Assembly: GCF_006385675.1 (NCBI RefSeq)
Contig: NZ_VFRR01000021.1
Span: 1-63,176, forward strand
Reading direction: 5' to 3'
Length of the DNA stretch: 63,176 nt
Source of the DNA: Maribrevibacterium harenarium
GTDB lineage: Bacteria; Pseudomonadota; Gammaproteobacteria; Pseudomonadales; Marinomonadaceae
Of this stretch, positions 11,253 to 20,718 are shown one piece after another. Made by a program: the position numbers and the translations under genes. The stretch's first letter is position 1, and each line of letters opens with the position of its first letter. The notes under the pieces were generated by a model. That model did no database searches, was not told the origin of the DNA, and saw only the letters and a program-made list of their open reading frames with translations.

Positions 11253-11561
11253 TTAGTTGATACCAGTGATTTTCACTTCTGTGAACCACTGACGGTGACC
11301 AGCGCGTTTCATGTGGTGTTTACGGCGACGGAATTTCAAAATAGTCACTTTATCGCCACGGCCGTGAGCAACTACTTCAGCAGTCACTTTTGCGCCTTCA
11401 ACAACTGGCGCACCAACTTTAACGTCGTCGCCGTTGCTAACAAGAAGTACTTCGTCGAACTGAACAGCAGCACCAGCTTCAACAGCTAGTTTTTCTACTT
11501 TCAAAGTTTGACCTTCTTGTACGCGGTATTGTTTACCGCCTGTTTTGATCACTGCAAACAT
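11253..11561 (-). CDS. rplU: 50S ribosomal protein L21
   Basis: L21, a 23S-binding large-subunit protein. From ATG 11561 it is 103 aa, the E. coli length, beginning [22 protein letters not shown] six bases upstream fixes this start; the in-frame TTG four codons earlier lies in the Shine-Dalgarno itself. It is first gene of the rplU-rpmA unit and is divergent from ispB across a 268-bp intergenic region. Confidence 0.97.
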   Translation of the reverse strand: MFAVIKTGGKQYRVQEGQTLKVEKLAVEAGAAVQFDEVLLVSNGDDVKVGAPVVEGAKVTAEVVAHGRGDKVTILKFRRRKHHMKRAGHRQWFTEVKITGIN

Positions 11562-11753
11562 GTCTTTCTCCAATTAGATTTACCCGGCTACTGGGAATTT
11601 TGACCTACTTCTAGTGGCAACAACCAAGACTAAACTTGGCAACACCATATGATAGGGAGCAAAGTGTGGGTAAATCGGACGCGTGATTGTACGAAAGTAA
11701 GCCAGCTTAAACAAGGAAAATGTCAGCCATAGGGGCATTTTTACGTTTATTGC

Positions 11754-11782
11754 TTGACCAGCTATGAGCGGTTACCTAGCAT
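11754..11782 (+). promoter_or_regulatory. candidate ispB promoter
   Basis: Plus strand: -35 TTGACC (11754-11759), 17-bp spacer, -10 TAGCAT (11777-11782), about 40 bp before the ispB ATG. The rest of the rplU/ispB intergenic region shows no other clear element. Confidence 0.5.
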
Positions 11783-11829
11783 GAGGCCCAATTGCGGTAC
11801 AGCTTGAATGTTTTAGCTTCGGAAAATCC

Positions 11830-12816
11830 ATGCAACCCACTCAAATACATGACGTGGTGGCCACTGAGTTTAGCCACGTAAATGACTATATTTTATCCCA
11901 GCTGAAAAGCGAAATCCCTCTGATTGAGCAAATTGGCTACTATATCATCAGTAACGGTGGGAAGCGTTTACGCCCGCTGCTCGTGCTACTGGCGGCCCGT
12001 GCTAGTCAACCCGAATCACTAAGTGAAAGCGCACAGACTAATGCCATTAAAATGGCGTCTATCGTGGAATTTATTCACACTGCCACCCTACTGCATGATG
12101 ACGTGGTAGATGAATCTGATATGCGTCGGGGTAAAAAGACCGCCAACGAAGAATGGGGTAATGCTCCCAGCGTGTTAGTAGGCGACTTCCTCTATTCCCG
12201 TGCTTTTCAGATCATGGTCGAAGTGGGCAGCATGGCTTGCATGAGCATTCTTTCTACTACCACCAATATCATCTCTGAAGGTGAGGTACAGCAGCTAATT
12301 AACTGTGGTGATCCAGATACATCGGAAGAAAGCTATCTCAAGGTGATTCAATACAAGACCGCCAAGTTATTTGAAGGCGCAGCCCTTTGCGGAGCAGAGG
12401 TAGCTGGAGCAGATGATAAGATCAAGCAAGCGCTGCAGGCTTATGGCATGCACATCGGCACCGCATTTCAGCTGATTGACGATGTCATGGACTACGTTTC
12501 CACTGCCGAAGAAATGGGCAAAAGTGTGGGAGATGACTTAGCGGAAGGCAAACCTACTTTGCCGCTCATTTTTACCATGCAACATGGCACTGATGCAGCA
12601 AAAGAACGGGTGCGCCAAGCCATCCTCACCGGCGGATTGAATCAACTCGATGCGATTTTAGAAGACGTAAGACAAAGCGGAGCGATCGAATACACTCAGC
12701 AATGTGCCGAACAACAGGCCCAAGCAGGCATTGATGCCATTGCTATCCTGCCAGAAAGCCAATACAAACAAGCGCTCATCGCTTTAGCAAAGGCTTCGGT
12801 ATATCGTCGTACTTAA
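11830..12816 (+). CDS. ispB: octaprenyl (all-trans-polyprenyl) diphosphate synthase
   Basis: Trans-prenyltransferase making the quinone side-chain precursor from FPP and IPP. The 328 aa show both aspartate-rich motifs, the first as LLHDDVVDESDMRRG and the second as QLIDDVMDYVS, plus the IPP-binding GGKRLRPLL near residue 45. Length and the position opposite rplU-rpmA match E. coli ispB (323 aa). Chain length (C40 versus C45) cannot be read with certainty. It is expressed alone from a nearby promoter and ends before a strong hairpin at 12,830. Confidence 0.93.
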   Translation: MQPTQIHDVVATEFSHVNDYILSQLKSEIPLIEQIGYYIISNGGKRLRPLLVLLAARASQPESLSESAQTNAIKMASIVEFIHTATLLHDDVVDESDMRRGKKTANEEWGNAPSVLVGDFLYSRAFQIMVEVGSMACMSILSTTTNIISEGEVQQLINCGDPDTSEESYLKVIQYKTAKLFEGAALCGAEVAGADDKIKQALQAYGMHIGTAFQLIDDVMDYVSTAEEMGKSVGDDLAEGKPTLPLIFTMQHGTDAAKERVRQAILTGGLNQLDAILEDVRQSGAIEYTQQCAEQQAQAGIDAIAILPESQYKQALIALAKASVYRRT

Positions 12817-12829
12817 CCTGCTTTTTTCT

Positions 12830-12858
12830 CTGAGTAAGGCGTGCTCTGCCTTACTCAG
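12830..12858. terminator. strong 11-bp hairpin between convergent ispB and a hydrolase gene
   Basis: Perfect inverted repeat ctgagtaaggc/gccttactcag with a 7-base loop. It sits between convergent 3' ends. No U-tract follows the stem on either strand (on the plus strand the T6 lies before it), so it is terminator-like rather than a canonical intrinsic terminator; it may protect 3' ends. Confidence 0.5.
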
Positions 12859-12860
12859 CC

Positions 12861-13754
12861 TTACGCTAATAGCCGATTGATCAACACACCTGTTTGCTCC
12901 GGATATTCCATCATAAAGCAATGGTCACCCTCTACTAGCTGCATGCTAATGTTTTCATTCTGAGTAAGAGCCAAGTCATAGGCCTGTTTAAAATGAGGGT
13001 ATGTATCCTTTCCTGCCACAATGACAGTTGGCACCGTTAACTCTCTCACCGCTTGCCATAAACCTTCGGCGAAACTAGCAAACAGCGCGGCTTCTAATGT
13101 CGGCGGATAACGCAGCGTACAGCCAGATGCATCCATTCGAGTACCATGTTCGACGTAGGCCTGAAAACAACGCTCATCCCACCCCTTAAACACGCCGCGG
13201 TGATGAAGGCTAGCAAATGCAGACTGCTGATCAGGCCAATGACTACGCCGGCGTAACGTTTGCCGCACAATTGGCACTCGCGCCTGTTCTCCCCGTAACT
13301 GGGCCCCACGCAATTGCCAAATAAAATCCGGTGGGTACAAGGCAGGGTCTAATAGAATCAAACGTTCAAATAATTCCGGCCGACGGGCTGCCATTAACAA
13401 GGTCATTACTCCGCCGAAACTATGACCAATACCGACAGCCCTTCCTATAGCAACTTGCTGGCGATGTTGCTGTATGACTTTTTCAAACAGCTCGCTAACG
13501 GTGTTCCAGCCGAGAAACTCATCGGTAGCAGGGGAAGCCCCATGCCCAGGGGCATCCTGGGCAAAAATATCCACTCCCGGACGTAACACATCGAGCATTG
13601 GGCCATAAGTTGCGACCGGGAAGCCGTTGCCATGCAAAAAGTGCCCCCAAGTATCGCAATCTGTGCCGGATCTTTCCTTCGACGTAACATGGTAGTGACT
13701 CAGGATCACACCATCCAAATCCAACATTTGCGCCGTTTGCCCTACTTTAGCCAT
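12861..13754 (-). CDS. alpha/beta hydrolase, function unassigned
   Basis: A 297-aa cytosolic alpha/beta hydrolase without signal peptide. The nucleophile elbow is GHSFGG; the probable acid is in VAGKDTYPHF and the catalytic histidine in VEGDHCFMMEYP. LHGNGFPVATYGPML supplies the oxyanion region, and AQDAPGHGASP is also typical. The fold resembles epoxide-hydrolase or esterase-like proteins, but the substrate cannot be told. It is a single gene, convergent with ispB and divergent from fabA. Its stop lies two bases from the 12,830 hairpin. Confidence 0.8.
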   Translation of the reverse strand: MAKVGQTAQMLDLDGVILSHYHVTSKERSGTDCDTWGHFLHGNGFPVATYGPMLDVLRPGVDIFAQDAPGHGASPATDEFLGWNTVSELFEKVIQQHRQQVAIGRAVGIGHSFGGVMTLLMAARRPELFERLILLDPALYPPDFIWQLRGAQLRGEQARVPIVRQTLRRRSHWPDQQSAFASLHHRGVFKGWDERCFQAYVEHGTRMDASGCTLRYPPTLEAALFASFAEGLWQAVRELTVPTVIVAGKDTYPHFKQAYDLALTQNENISMQLVEGDHCFMMEYPEQTGVLINRLLA

Positions 13755-13858
13755 CGTTTTACCCTTACTCAGCGCCCATTATCTTTATTTTTGTTCGACA
13801 TTTAGGCGAAAAACTGTCACAAATCCACGGTTCCAGTACATTTTTTCCCCGCTAAACG

Positions 13859-13887
13859 TTCATATTATGCCCATGAACCGATATAAT
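13859..13887 (+). promoter_or_regulatory. candidate fabAB promoter
   Basis: Perfect -10 TATAAT (13882-13887) with a weak -35 TTCATA (13859-13864) at 17 bp. The lack of a good -35 would fit an activator-dependent or tightly repressed promoter. Leader length is about 77 nt. Confidence 0.5.
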
Positions 13888-13888
13888 C

Positions 13889-13908
13889 TTACAGATTTTA
13901 TTCTGTAA
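13889..13908. promoter_or_regulatory. operator-like palindrome overlapping the fabAB transcription start
   Basis: TTACAG-N8-CTGTAA, perfect 6-bp arms (13889-13894 and 13903-13908), begins one base after the -10 hexamer. A repressor bound here would block initiation. The position suits a fatty-acid regulator (FabR/DesT-like TetR or FadR), but the sequence matches none of their consensus sites that I can recall. Confidence 0.4.
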
Positions 13909-13970
13909 ATTGGACCACACGACCCAGCCTTAATACTCTCATTCAGGCTGACGGTGGAAATAGGACTATA

Positions 13971-14486
13971 ATGACTACAGCTTCATCGTTTGAAAAAGAC
14001 GAACTACTTAAGTGCGGTTACGGCGAGATGTTCGGACCAGGTAATGCACAATTACCGGTTGGTAACATGCTTATGTTGGATCGAATCACTCACATCAGCG
14101 CGGAAGGTGGCGAGTTCGATAAAGGTGAAATCATCGCCGAACTAGACATCAACCCTGATCTTTGGTTCTTTGCCTGCCACTTCCCAGGCGACCCAGTTAT
14201 GCCTGGTTGTTTAGGTCTGGACGCTATGTGGCAGTTAGTTGGCTTTTTCCTAGGCTGGAAAGGCAACAAAGGCCGTGGACGCGCACTTGGAGCAGGCGAA
14301 GTGAAATTCACGGGCCAAATTCTACCAACCGCGAAAAAGGTAACGTTCCACATTCAGCTTAAACGCGTCATCGAACGCAAGCTAGTAATGGGGATCGCTG
14401 ACGGAAGTGTTAAAGTGGATGGTCGTGAGATCTACACCGCGAAAGACTTGCGTGTAGGCCTGTTCACCTCAACTGAAAACTTCTAA
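13971..14486 (+). CDS. fabA: 3-hydroxydecanoyl-ACP dehydratase/isomerase
   Basis: FabA dehydrates 3-hydroxydecanoyl-ACP and isomerises trans-2- to cis-3-decenoyl-ACP, the branch point of anaerobic unsaturated fatty acid synthesis. The 171 aa (E. coli 172) carry the active-site histidine H70 in [14 protein letters not shown] and the aspartate D84 in [12 protein letters not shown] precedes the ATG at good spacing. fabB follows after 26 bp, so the two enzymes needed for unsaturated fatty acids form one operon, as in Pseudomonas. Confidence 0.98.
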   Translation: MTTASSFEKDELLKCGYGEMFGPGNAQLPVGNMLMLDRITHISAEGGEFDKGEIIAELDINPDLWFFACHFPGDPVMPGCLGLDAMWQLVGFFLGWKGNKGRGRALGAGEVKFTGQILPTAKKVTFHIQLKRVIERKLVMGIADGSVKVDGREIYTAKDLRVGLFTSTENF

Positions 14487-14512
14487 AGATAAAGACAAAA
14501 GAGGCTTAATTT

Positions 14513-15727
14513 ATGCGTCGTGTAGTTGTAACCGGCCTTGGCATCGTTAGCTGCCTAGGTAACGATAAAGCAACCGTCCTAGAGTCCCTTCGTGAAGGCC
14601 GTTCCGGCATCCGTTTCGCAGAAGACTACAAAGAAAAAGGTTTCCGCAGCCATGTATGTGGTCGTGTTGACCTAGACGACAGTGTGATTGATCGCAAAGT
14701 ACGCCGTTTTATGGGCGATGCGGCAACTTACGCCTATGTTTCTATGCAACAAGCTATTGCTGACTCTGGTTTAAGCGAAGATCAAGTATCGAACATTCGT
14801 ACCGGTCTAATTGCTGGCTCTGGTGGTGCGTCGGCACAGAACCTAGTGGAAGCGGCAGACACTCTACGCGAAAAAGGCGTTAAGCGTGTTGGTCCTTACC
14901 GCGTAACCCAAACGATGGGTAGTACCGTATCTGCATGTCTTGCGACACCATTCAAAATCAAAGGCGTGAACTACTCTATCACGTCTGCCTGTTCGACCAG
15001 TGCTCACTGTATTGGCAACGCCATGGAGCTAATCCAATTAGGCAAACAAGATGTTGTGTTTGCCGGTGGTGGCGAAGAAGAAAGCTGGACGCAAACTTGT
15101 ATGTTTGATGCGATGGGTGCCCTATCTTCTAAATACAATGAAACTCCTGCTCAGGCTTCCCGTGCCTATGATGCAAACCGTGATGGTTTCGTTATCGCTG
15201 GCGGTGGCGGTATTTTGGTTCTTGAAGAACTAGAACACGCTAAAGCTCGTGGCGCTAAGATCTATGCTGAAGTGGTTGGCTACGGCGCCACTTCTGACGG
15301 TTACGACATGGTGGCCCCATCTGGGGAAGGTGCTGTCCGTTGTATGCAAATGGCCATGAGCACCATCGATGGCAAAATTGATTACATCAACACCCACGGC
15401 ACTAGCACCCCAGCTGGCGATATGAAAGAGCTACAAGCAGTACGCGAAACCTTTGGTGATGACATTCCAAAAGTAAGCTCTACTAAGTCGCTTTCTGGTC
15501 ACTCTCTTGGTGCAGCCGGCGTTCATGAAGCTATCTACAGCTTGCTGATGATGGAAAATAACTTCATCACAGCGTCTGCTAACGTGGAAGAGCTAGACCC
15601 TGAAGCTGGCAACATCCCAGTTGTGACTACCCGTGAAGACAATGTTGATCTGAAATACATTATGTCTAACAGCTTTGGTTTTGGTGGCACTAACGCTAGC
15701 CTAGTATTTAAGAAGTACGAAGGCTAA
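14513..15727 (+). CDS. fabB: beta-ketoacyl-ACP synthase I
   Basis: FabB elongates cis-3-decenoyl-ACP, the partner step to FabA. The 404 aa (E. coli 406) have the Cys-His-His triad: C160 in [13 protein letters not shown]295 in [11 protein letters not shown] and H330 in [11 protein letters not shown]. The C-terminal [15 protein letters not shown] is the usual thiolase-fold signature. AGAGG lies ahead of the ATG. It is cotranscribed with fabA and ends at a bidirectional terminator. FabF-type enzymes share the triad, but the tight link to fabA points to FabB. Confidence 0.97.
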   Translation: MRRVVVTGLGIVSCLGNDKATVLESLREGRSGIRFAEDYKEKGFRSHVCGRVDLDDSVIDRKVRRFMGDAATYAYVSMQQAIADSGLSEDQVSNIRTGLIAGSGGASAQNLVEAADTLREKGVKRVGPYRVTQTMGSTVSACLATPFKIKGVNYSITSACSTSAHCIGNAMELIQLGKQDVVFAGGGEEESWTQTCMFDAMGALSSKYNETPAQASRAYDANRDGFVIAGGGGILVLEELEHAKARGAKIYAEVVGYGATSDGYDMVAPSGEGAVRCMQMAMSTIDGKIDYINTHGTSTPAGDMKELQAVRETFGDDIPKVSSTKSLSGHSLGAAGVHEAIYSLLMMENNFITASANVEELDPEAGNIPVVTTREDNVDLKYIMSNSFGFGGTNASLVFKKYEG

Positions 15728-15754
15728 TCCGCCTCTCTTCTTATGCTACACATC

Positions 15755-15781
15755 AAAAAGCCGCGTTTATCGCGGCTTTTT
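15755..15781 (+). terminator. bidirectional terminator after fabB
   Basis: Stem agccgcg/cgcggct (15759-15765 with 15771-15777), loop tttat, T5 after and A5 before. It serves fabB (+) and probably the convergent plsC-like gene (-). Confidence 0.9.
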
Positions 15782-15804
15782 CGTTGCTGAGTAAAGCTAA
15801 AGCT

Positions 15805-16536
15805 TCAAGGATGAGCAGCCATTGTTGCCTTCATCCAGTTTTCCATATCTTCGTGCACCTCTGCTACACCACGATCCTGGGTTTCAATCAGCGGCCCAAT
15901 GACAACGGTAATTGTACCTGGGTAACGCTTCCAAGTGCGCCCTGGCCATACATGACCGGCGTTATGAACAAGTGGCAAAATGGGAACGCCAGCAGAGCAG
16001 GCCAACATTGCCGCCCCTTTATTAAAAGCTTTTTCTTCACCTGGCGCGGTACGGGTACCTTCTGGAAATATCAGCACAGAGCGTTGATCATGTAGACGTT
16101 CTTTGCCTTGCTTGAGAATTTGCTTCAAAGCCCCCGCTCGCTTAGAACGATCAATGGCGATCGGCTGCACCATACGCAACCCCCAACCAAAAAATGGGAT
16201 CGACAACAGCTCCTTCTTTAATACTGTGGAGATTGGCGTAATCAGCACCTGTAGCAAATAGGTTTCCCACTCACTTTGGTGATTTGCTGCCAGCACAACC
16301 GGCCGCCCAACGGGAATGTGCTCTTTACCCTGAATATCAACTCGCACCCCGCACAAAAGACGGAACAGAAACAACAGCACCTTGTTATGGATGTTCAGCA
16401 GTGGCTGGCGTAGGCGTAGCGGTAATAACCACCCAATAATAGGAGCGAATACCCCACTGAACGCCGTTAGCACTGCATAGCATAAGCCAAAGCTAAGTGA
16501 CCCTAGCAACGCACGAAATGTAAAAGATTGAGACAT
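15805..16536 (-). CDS. lysophospholipid acyltransferase (PlsC family)
   Basis: A 243-aa membrane acyltransferase of the PlsC/LPLAT family, expected to acylate 1-acylglycerol-3-phosphate or a related acceptor. Hydrophobic segments lie at about 8-35 and 48-62. Motif I reads NHQSEWE, i.e. H-x4-E in place of the usual H-x4-D, a variant that also occurs in some proteobacterial PlsC paralogues. Motif III FPEGTR and motif IV VPILPLV are present. It is next to a second acyltransferase in the same orientation (31-bp gap), so both may act in lipid remodelling. Whether this is the cell's main PlsC is unknown, so I give no symbol. Confidence 0.85.
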   Translation of the reverse strand: MSQSFTFRALLGSLSFGLCYAVLTAFSGVFAPIIGWLLPLRLRQPLLNIHNKVLLFLFRLLCGVRVDIQGKEHIPVGRPVVLAANHQSEWETYLLQVLITPISTVLKKELLSIPFFGWGLRMVQPIAIDRSKRAGALKQILKQGKERLHDQRSVLIFPEGTRTAPGEEKAFNKGAAMLACSAGVPILPLVHNAGHVWPGRTWKRYPGTITVVIGPLIETQDRGVAEVHEDMENWMKATMAAHP

Positions 16537-16567
16537 AGAAGTATTACCCTGTTAGCTGACCAATACG

Positions 16568-17671
16568 CTAGCTGCGTATTTTCTCAATTTGTATCAATGG
16601 GTTAGCATACATAGTCAAAACCTGTTGACGAATATCCTCAGGACAAGAGCGTAAATATTCATCGAACGCGGCATCACCACTGTCTTTACCTTGTAGCAGA
16701 TTATGGGCGGCACGGTTGGTACTCTGAATGGCGTAGTTGTTGATAATCTGACGATCTACTTCAGCTACCATCTCTTCAGGACTATCACAATTGTGGTCGA
16801 TCACATCTCCAAAGGTAACCACTACCTTACCTTTGCGGCCAACGATCCCCTTGCGAATACTGTCGATATCTTCAAACTCGGATTTCTGATAACTACCCGT
16901 CGTCGATTTTTGATGTAATTCCTGGGCTTTCTCGAACGCACATGGATCATATTCGTAAGAAATGGAAACCGGTACGATATGTAAGTTCTTCATTGCCTCT
17001 GCAAAAGGGATCTTTTGCTTCTTCTGACTCATGTAGAACATTTTGATAATGGCTGGATCGGTTAGATCAACCCCATCTTTGGCACGACCTTCTTTCTGGG
17101 CAATCCAAATATTGCAACGATCCACTTGAATGGAATGAGTGATATAGTCCGATAACTGCCCAAAAGCTGCCATCATTTCACGAATCCCTGTCGCTGAGCG
17201 CTTCACAATAAAGCTCTTGTTCAATCGCATCAGGTCACTGACAAACGGACGACGCAATAGGTTATCACCAATGGCAATGCGCACCGTATCCAATTGATTC
17301 AAGTACAAACCATAGTTAACGAATGCTGGATCCATGGCGATATCACGATGATTGGAGATAAATAGATACCCCTTATCGGCAGAGAGCTTCTCCACACCTC
17401 GATATTCCACAGCAGTGGTGGTGGTTTTGATCATACGCTCCATGTAGCCCGCCACTTGACTCTGGAAAGCTTTTACCGAATCAATACGTTGTGTCTCTTT
17501 TTTCAGTGCTCGTTTCACCAATACCGTCAGCAAGCCACGAGTCCACTGTGGCCATTTGGCAAAACGAAAGCCAATGATGGTATTGATGAAGTCCGGGGTA
17601 TTAACTAATGTCTCCAACACCCCAGCAACTTCGTCGTCGTTGTAGGGGCGAATATCATGAAACTGATCCAT
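16568..17671 (-). CDS. glycerol acyltransferase-like protein (PlsB/PlsC superfamily)
   Basis: A 367-aa acyltransferase from ATG 17671 (MDQFHDIRPYNDDEV). An upstream in-frame start (17728) would overlap the preceding peptidase gene and gives an unlikely N-terminus. The acyltransferase core is at about 105-290. Motif I is NHRDIAMDP, with five rather than four residues between His and Asp; a later block is WIAQKEGRAKDG, standing where the F-x-EG-x-R motif is in relatives; VPVSISYEYDP is motif IV-like. There is no clear membrane span. It lies between an M16 peptidase and a PlsC-like gene in one direction. The acceptor lipid is not predictable. Confidence 0.72.
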   Translation of the reverse strand: MDQFHDIRPYNDDEVAGVLETLVNTPDFINTIIGFRFAKWPQWTRGLLTVLVKRALKKETQRIDSVKAFQSQVAGYMERMIKTTTTAVEYRGVEKLSADKGYLFISNHRDIAMDPAFVNYGLYLNQLDTVRIAIGDNLLRRPFVSDLMRLNKSFIVKRSATGIREMMAAFGQLSDYITHSIQVDRCNIWIAQKEGRAKDGVDLTDPAIIKMFYMSQKKQKIPFAEAMKNLHIVPVSISYEYDPCAFEKAQELHQKSTTGSYQKSEFEDIDSIRKGIVGRKGKVVVTFGDVIDHNCDSPEEMVAEVDRQIINNYAIQSTNRAAHNLLQGKDSGDAAFDEYLRSCPEDIRQQVLTMYANPLIQIEKIRS

Positions 17672-17708
17672 TAAGGTATCCGTAGTAAATTTAATCGTTA
17701 TTGTGTTG

Positions 17709-20630
17709 TTATAGTGTGCAAATCTCAAAGCCAGCTGCAGTCAGTGCCTCGCGCTGGGTCGCGGCGGTAATGACAGCAAGGTTTTCATTTTCTGGCGTCA
17801 AATATTGCTCGGCAACGCGCTTCAGGTCAGCCACAGTCACATCCAAAATGCGTGCTCTGAATGCTTCTCGATAAGCACGATCACGCTGGTGCAAATTCTG
17901 GAAGAAATCACCCTGGGCTTCACCCGCCGGTGAGCCTGGCTTATCCATGGAGCCAATCACCCCTAGAATAGCCTCTTCGAGGGCTTCTTCCCCATGCTCA
18001 TTATCAAGTAACCACTTAATTGAACGGTCAAAGTCGTTCAATGTCTCCACTAAACGCGGGTCACGGTAAGAGTAGAAGCGGAATGCTCCGGCGCTGGCAT
18101 CAAACGTAGCACCTCCACCATAAGCGCCGCCCTGTTCACGAATCGCTCGGTGTAAGAAGCCATTTCGCAAGAAACCACCCAAAACAGTAAGTGGTGCCAC
18201 ATCGGGATGATCACCCGCAACGGCAGTGAAGGCTTTGGCACAGAAACTCACTTGGGTATTGGTTAACCAAGCGCGCTTCACTGTTGTAGTTACTGGCGCT
18301 AACGCAAAATCTGTGTAGATCGAAGCTGGCGGCAATTGGCCCCACAAAGGAGCGAGCTGTTGCTGAAGTGTTGCCTGATGATGCTCTTCAGCCACGCATA
18401 AAATCTGCTTGTTGGTCGTCAACAGTTTTTGATGCAAGGCCGTGAGCTGTTGTTGTAGTGCGGCTAAGGCATCTGGATCTGACTTCAGCTGATCATCTAG
18501 GGCAATAATTGACTTAATGCCAGACATTCCCCCCCAAGCTTCCTGCTGGGCAGCTAGACCAGATTGTCCTGCCGTCGCTGCTGTCATGGCCAATGAATGA
18601 CCCTGACCAGTAATCGACTGCTGGCGACGAGCACGGCGCTGGGCAATCAGTTCCTTGATGCGACTGCCCTCATCAAAGCGTGCTTTGGTTAAGGTATCCA
18701 ACATAAGCTGCGTCATCGCTTCACTATTAGCCACAAGCGCCTTGGCAGATAGCACGAAATACCCTTTCACCGTTTGCTTGTCATTGAGCAAAATGCGGAT
18801 GGAACTGGAAGCGCTGATCGCGCCACACACAGCCGCCTGACGACTTTGCACAGCGATATAGTCCTGCTCTCCAAGGCCAACCTCTGTCATCAGCATACCA
18901 AACAGCGGCAGAAGCTGAGTTTCTGCTTCACTTAGCTCAGGCAAATCCATCACGAATTGCTGATAAATCAGACCATTTGTACCCTGTGGATAAAAAGTAA
19001 CAGGCACAGTTTGTTCTGATTTAGCAAAGGGATATGTTGGCAACTCGGCTGGCACGTCATCCAGACCAACTTTGGGCAACAAACTCATATCATCCTGTTG
19101 CTCTTGGCGGGCTTTCAGCGCTTTTGCCTGGTCAACAAGTTGTGCTTTTTCCGACTCACTCAAGCCAGCTTTGATTTGTGCTAGACGAGCCATTTCAGCG
19201 TCTGTACGGCGTTGATCCAAAGCTTCATCCGGCGTTAACGTCAACGTCACCCGATGGGCATTGTTCAGCAATAATTTACGTACCAGATTGGGGATATAAT
19301 CTGGCGCCTGAACCTGCTCCCTTAGCTGCTCGATAACAGGATCAAGGTTCAACTGGGCAATCACATCGCCATTGTGCACGGCAGTGGATAAACCGCTGAG
19401 AATCAGCTGCAAACCATACGGGTAGCTATCACCACCGATTTCTCGCTGACTCAATTCCAATTGATGCAACATGGCATCTACCATGTCTTGAGCAACCCCC
19501 TGCTCAGCAATATTTTCTAAGGTGCTAAGCACCAACTGCTCAACTTTCTCCGTATCCCCGGGCGCCACTCCTTCAAGACCACACATAAAGCTCATTTCTT
19601 TATTGCTGTCTTCAAGGCCACATAACGGCGAAGGTGCTTGACCTAATTCGGAACTTTCTAGTGCTAAACGCAATGGTGATGCTGAGTTGTCGAGCAACAC
19701 AGAGGACAGTAGTTGCGCTTCAAACTGCTGCGACAGATCGATACTCTCACCTAACAACCAACCAACGACCACATGGTTGGCATTCTCTTTGGGCTCGTCA
19801 ACAGCGTAGCCTTCTTCAACTTTGAGCGGTGAAAAATAGCGTTTTGCATTAGGCACAGTGACACGATCATGCAATCGCTCAAAGCGCGACAACACCTTAT
19901 CTTGAAACTGTTGCTGTAGTTCTTGCGCCGGAATATCACCGAAAGTCATAAACACCGCATTAGACGGGTGGTAATGCTTGCGGTAGAAGGCCAATAGTTG
20001 ATCGTAGGTCAAATCAGGAATGTCGGTTGGCTCACCACCAGAGTTGAAGTGATAAGTGTTACTAGGGAAGAGATACTTGGTTAACGTCTGCCACAGCACC
20101 GAGTTGGTGGAGCTCATCGCCCCTTTCATTTCATTAAATACTACGCCTTTAAACTCCAATGGGGAGTCAGGATTTTCCGGCTCAGAAAACTCCAGACGAT
20201 GACCTTCTTGGGCGAAATCAAGTGGATCAAGGCGGGAAAAGAATACTGCGTCTAAATAGACGTCCAGTAAGTTATAAAAGTCTTTTTTATTCTTACTGGC
20301 AAATGGATATGCGGTCCAGTCAGAAGAAGTGAAAGCGTTCATGAAAGTATTCAATGAGCGGCGAATCATCATAAAGAATGGATCGCGCACCGGGTACTTC
20401 TGAGAACCACAGAGTACCGTATGCTCCAATATGTGAGCCACACCGGTGGAATCCGTCGGCACGGTTTTTAAACCAACTAGAAACACATTTTCGTCATTTT
20501 CTGCGGCAATATGATAGTGCTTGGCTTTGGTTTCGATATGTTCGAACTCTTGCACCGTCACATTGAGCGCCTCAATAAACTCACTACGAATCGGAGCAAA
20601 GGCCGGGTGATGTGTGATAGTTGCAGACAT
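17709..20630 (-). CDS. M16C metallopeptidase, presequence-protease (PreP/Cym1) type
   Basis: A 973-aa two-halved zinc peptidase that in relatives degrades short peptides in a closed chamber. The inverted zinc motif HILEH is at 66-70, with the distal glutamate region NEMKGAMSS about 100 residues later. A C-terminal M16 domain includes REQGGAYGGGA, the R/Y pair that binds substrate. No signal peptide is seen, so it is probably cytosolic. GAGGT precedes the ATG. The whole architecture (M16, M16C-associated linker, M16) matches bacterial PreP-like proteins of about 970 aa. The biological substrate is unknown. Confidence 0.9.
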   Translation of the reverse strand: MSATITHHPAFAPIRSEFIEALNVTVQEFEHIETKAKHYHIAAENDENVFLVGLKTVPTDSTGVAHILEHTVLCGSQKYPVRDPFFMMIRRSLNTFMNAFTSSDWTAYPFASKNKKDFYNLLDVYLDAVFFSRLDPLDFAQEGHRLEFSEPENPDSPLEFKGVVFNEMKGAMSSTNSVLWQTLTKYLFPSNTYHFNSGGEPTDIPDLTYDQLLAFYRKHYHPSNAVFMTFGDIPAQELQQQFQDKVLSRFERLHDRVTVPNAKRYFSPLKVEEGYAVDEPKENANHVVVGWLLGESIDLSQQFEAQLLSSVLLDNSASPLRLALESSELGQAPSPLCGLEDSNKEMSFMCGLEGVAPGDTEKVEQLVLSTLENIAEQGVAQDMVDAMLHQLELSQREIGGDSYPYGLQLILSGLSTAVHNGDVIAQLNLDPVIEQLREQVQAPDYIPNLVRKLLLNNAHRVTLTLTPDEALDQRRTDAEMARLAQIKAGLSESEKAQLVDQAKALKARQEQQDDMSLLPKVGLDDVPAELPTYPFAKSEQTVPVTFYPQGTNGLIYQQFVMDLPELSEAETQLLPLFGMLMTEVGLGEQDYIAVQSRQAAVCGAISASSSIRILLNDKQTVKGYFVLSAKALVANSEAMTQLMLDTLTKARFDEGSRIKELIAQRRARRQQSITGQGHSLAMTAATAGQSGLAAQQEAWGGMSGIKSIIALDDQLKSDPDALAALQQQLTALHQKLLTTNKQILCVAEEHHQATLQQQLAPLWGQLPPASIYTDFALAPVTTTVKRAWLTNTQVSFCAKAFTAVAGDHPDVAPLTVLGGFLRNGFLHRAIREQGGAYGGGATFDASAGAFRFYSYRDPRLVETLNDFDRSIKWLLDNEHGEEALEEAILGVIGSMDKPGSPAGEAQGDFFQNLHQRDRAYREAFRARILDVTVADLKRVAEQYLTPENENLAVITAATQREALTAAGFEICTL

Positions 20631-20718
20631 ACTATACCTCTGTAGTTGGAAACCTGTGTGGCCACATAAATAGGTGGCGATTATAACAAATATGTCAGTT
20701 TCACTGCACGAATAACCA

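Noticed and set aside
16568..17728. Overlap of the acyltransferase with the M16 peptidase gene
   Set aside because: It depends on an upstream start; ATG 17671 removes the overlap and gives a natural N-terminus.
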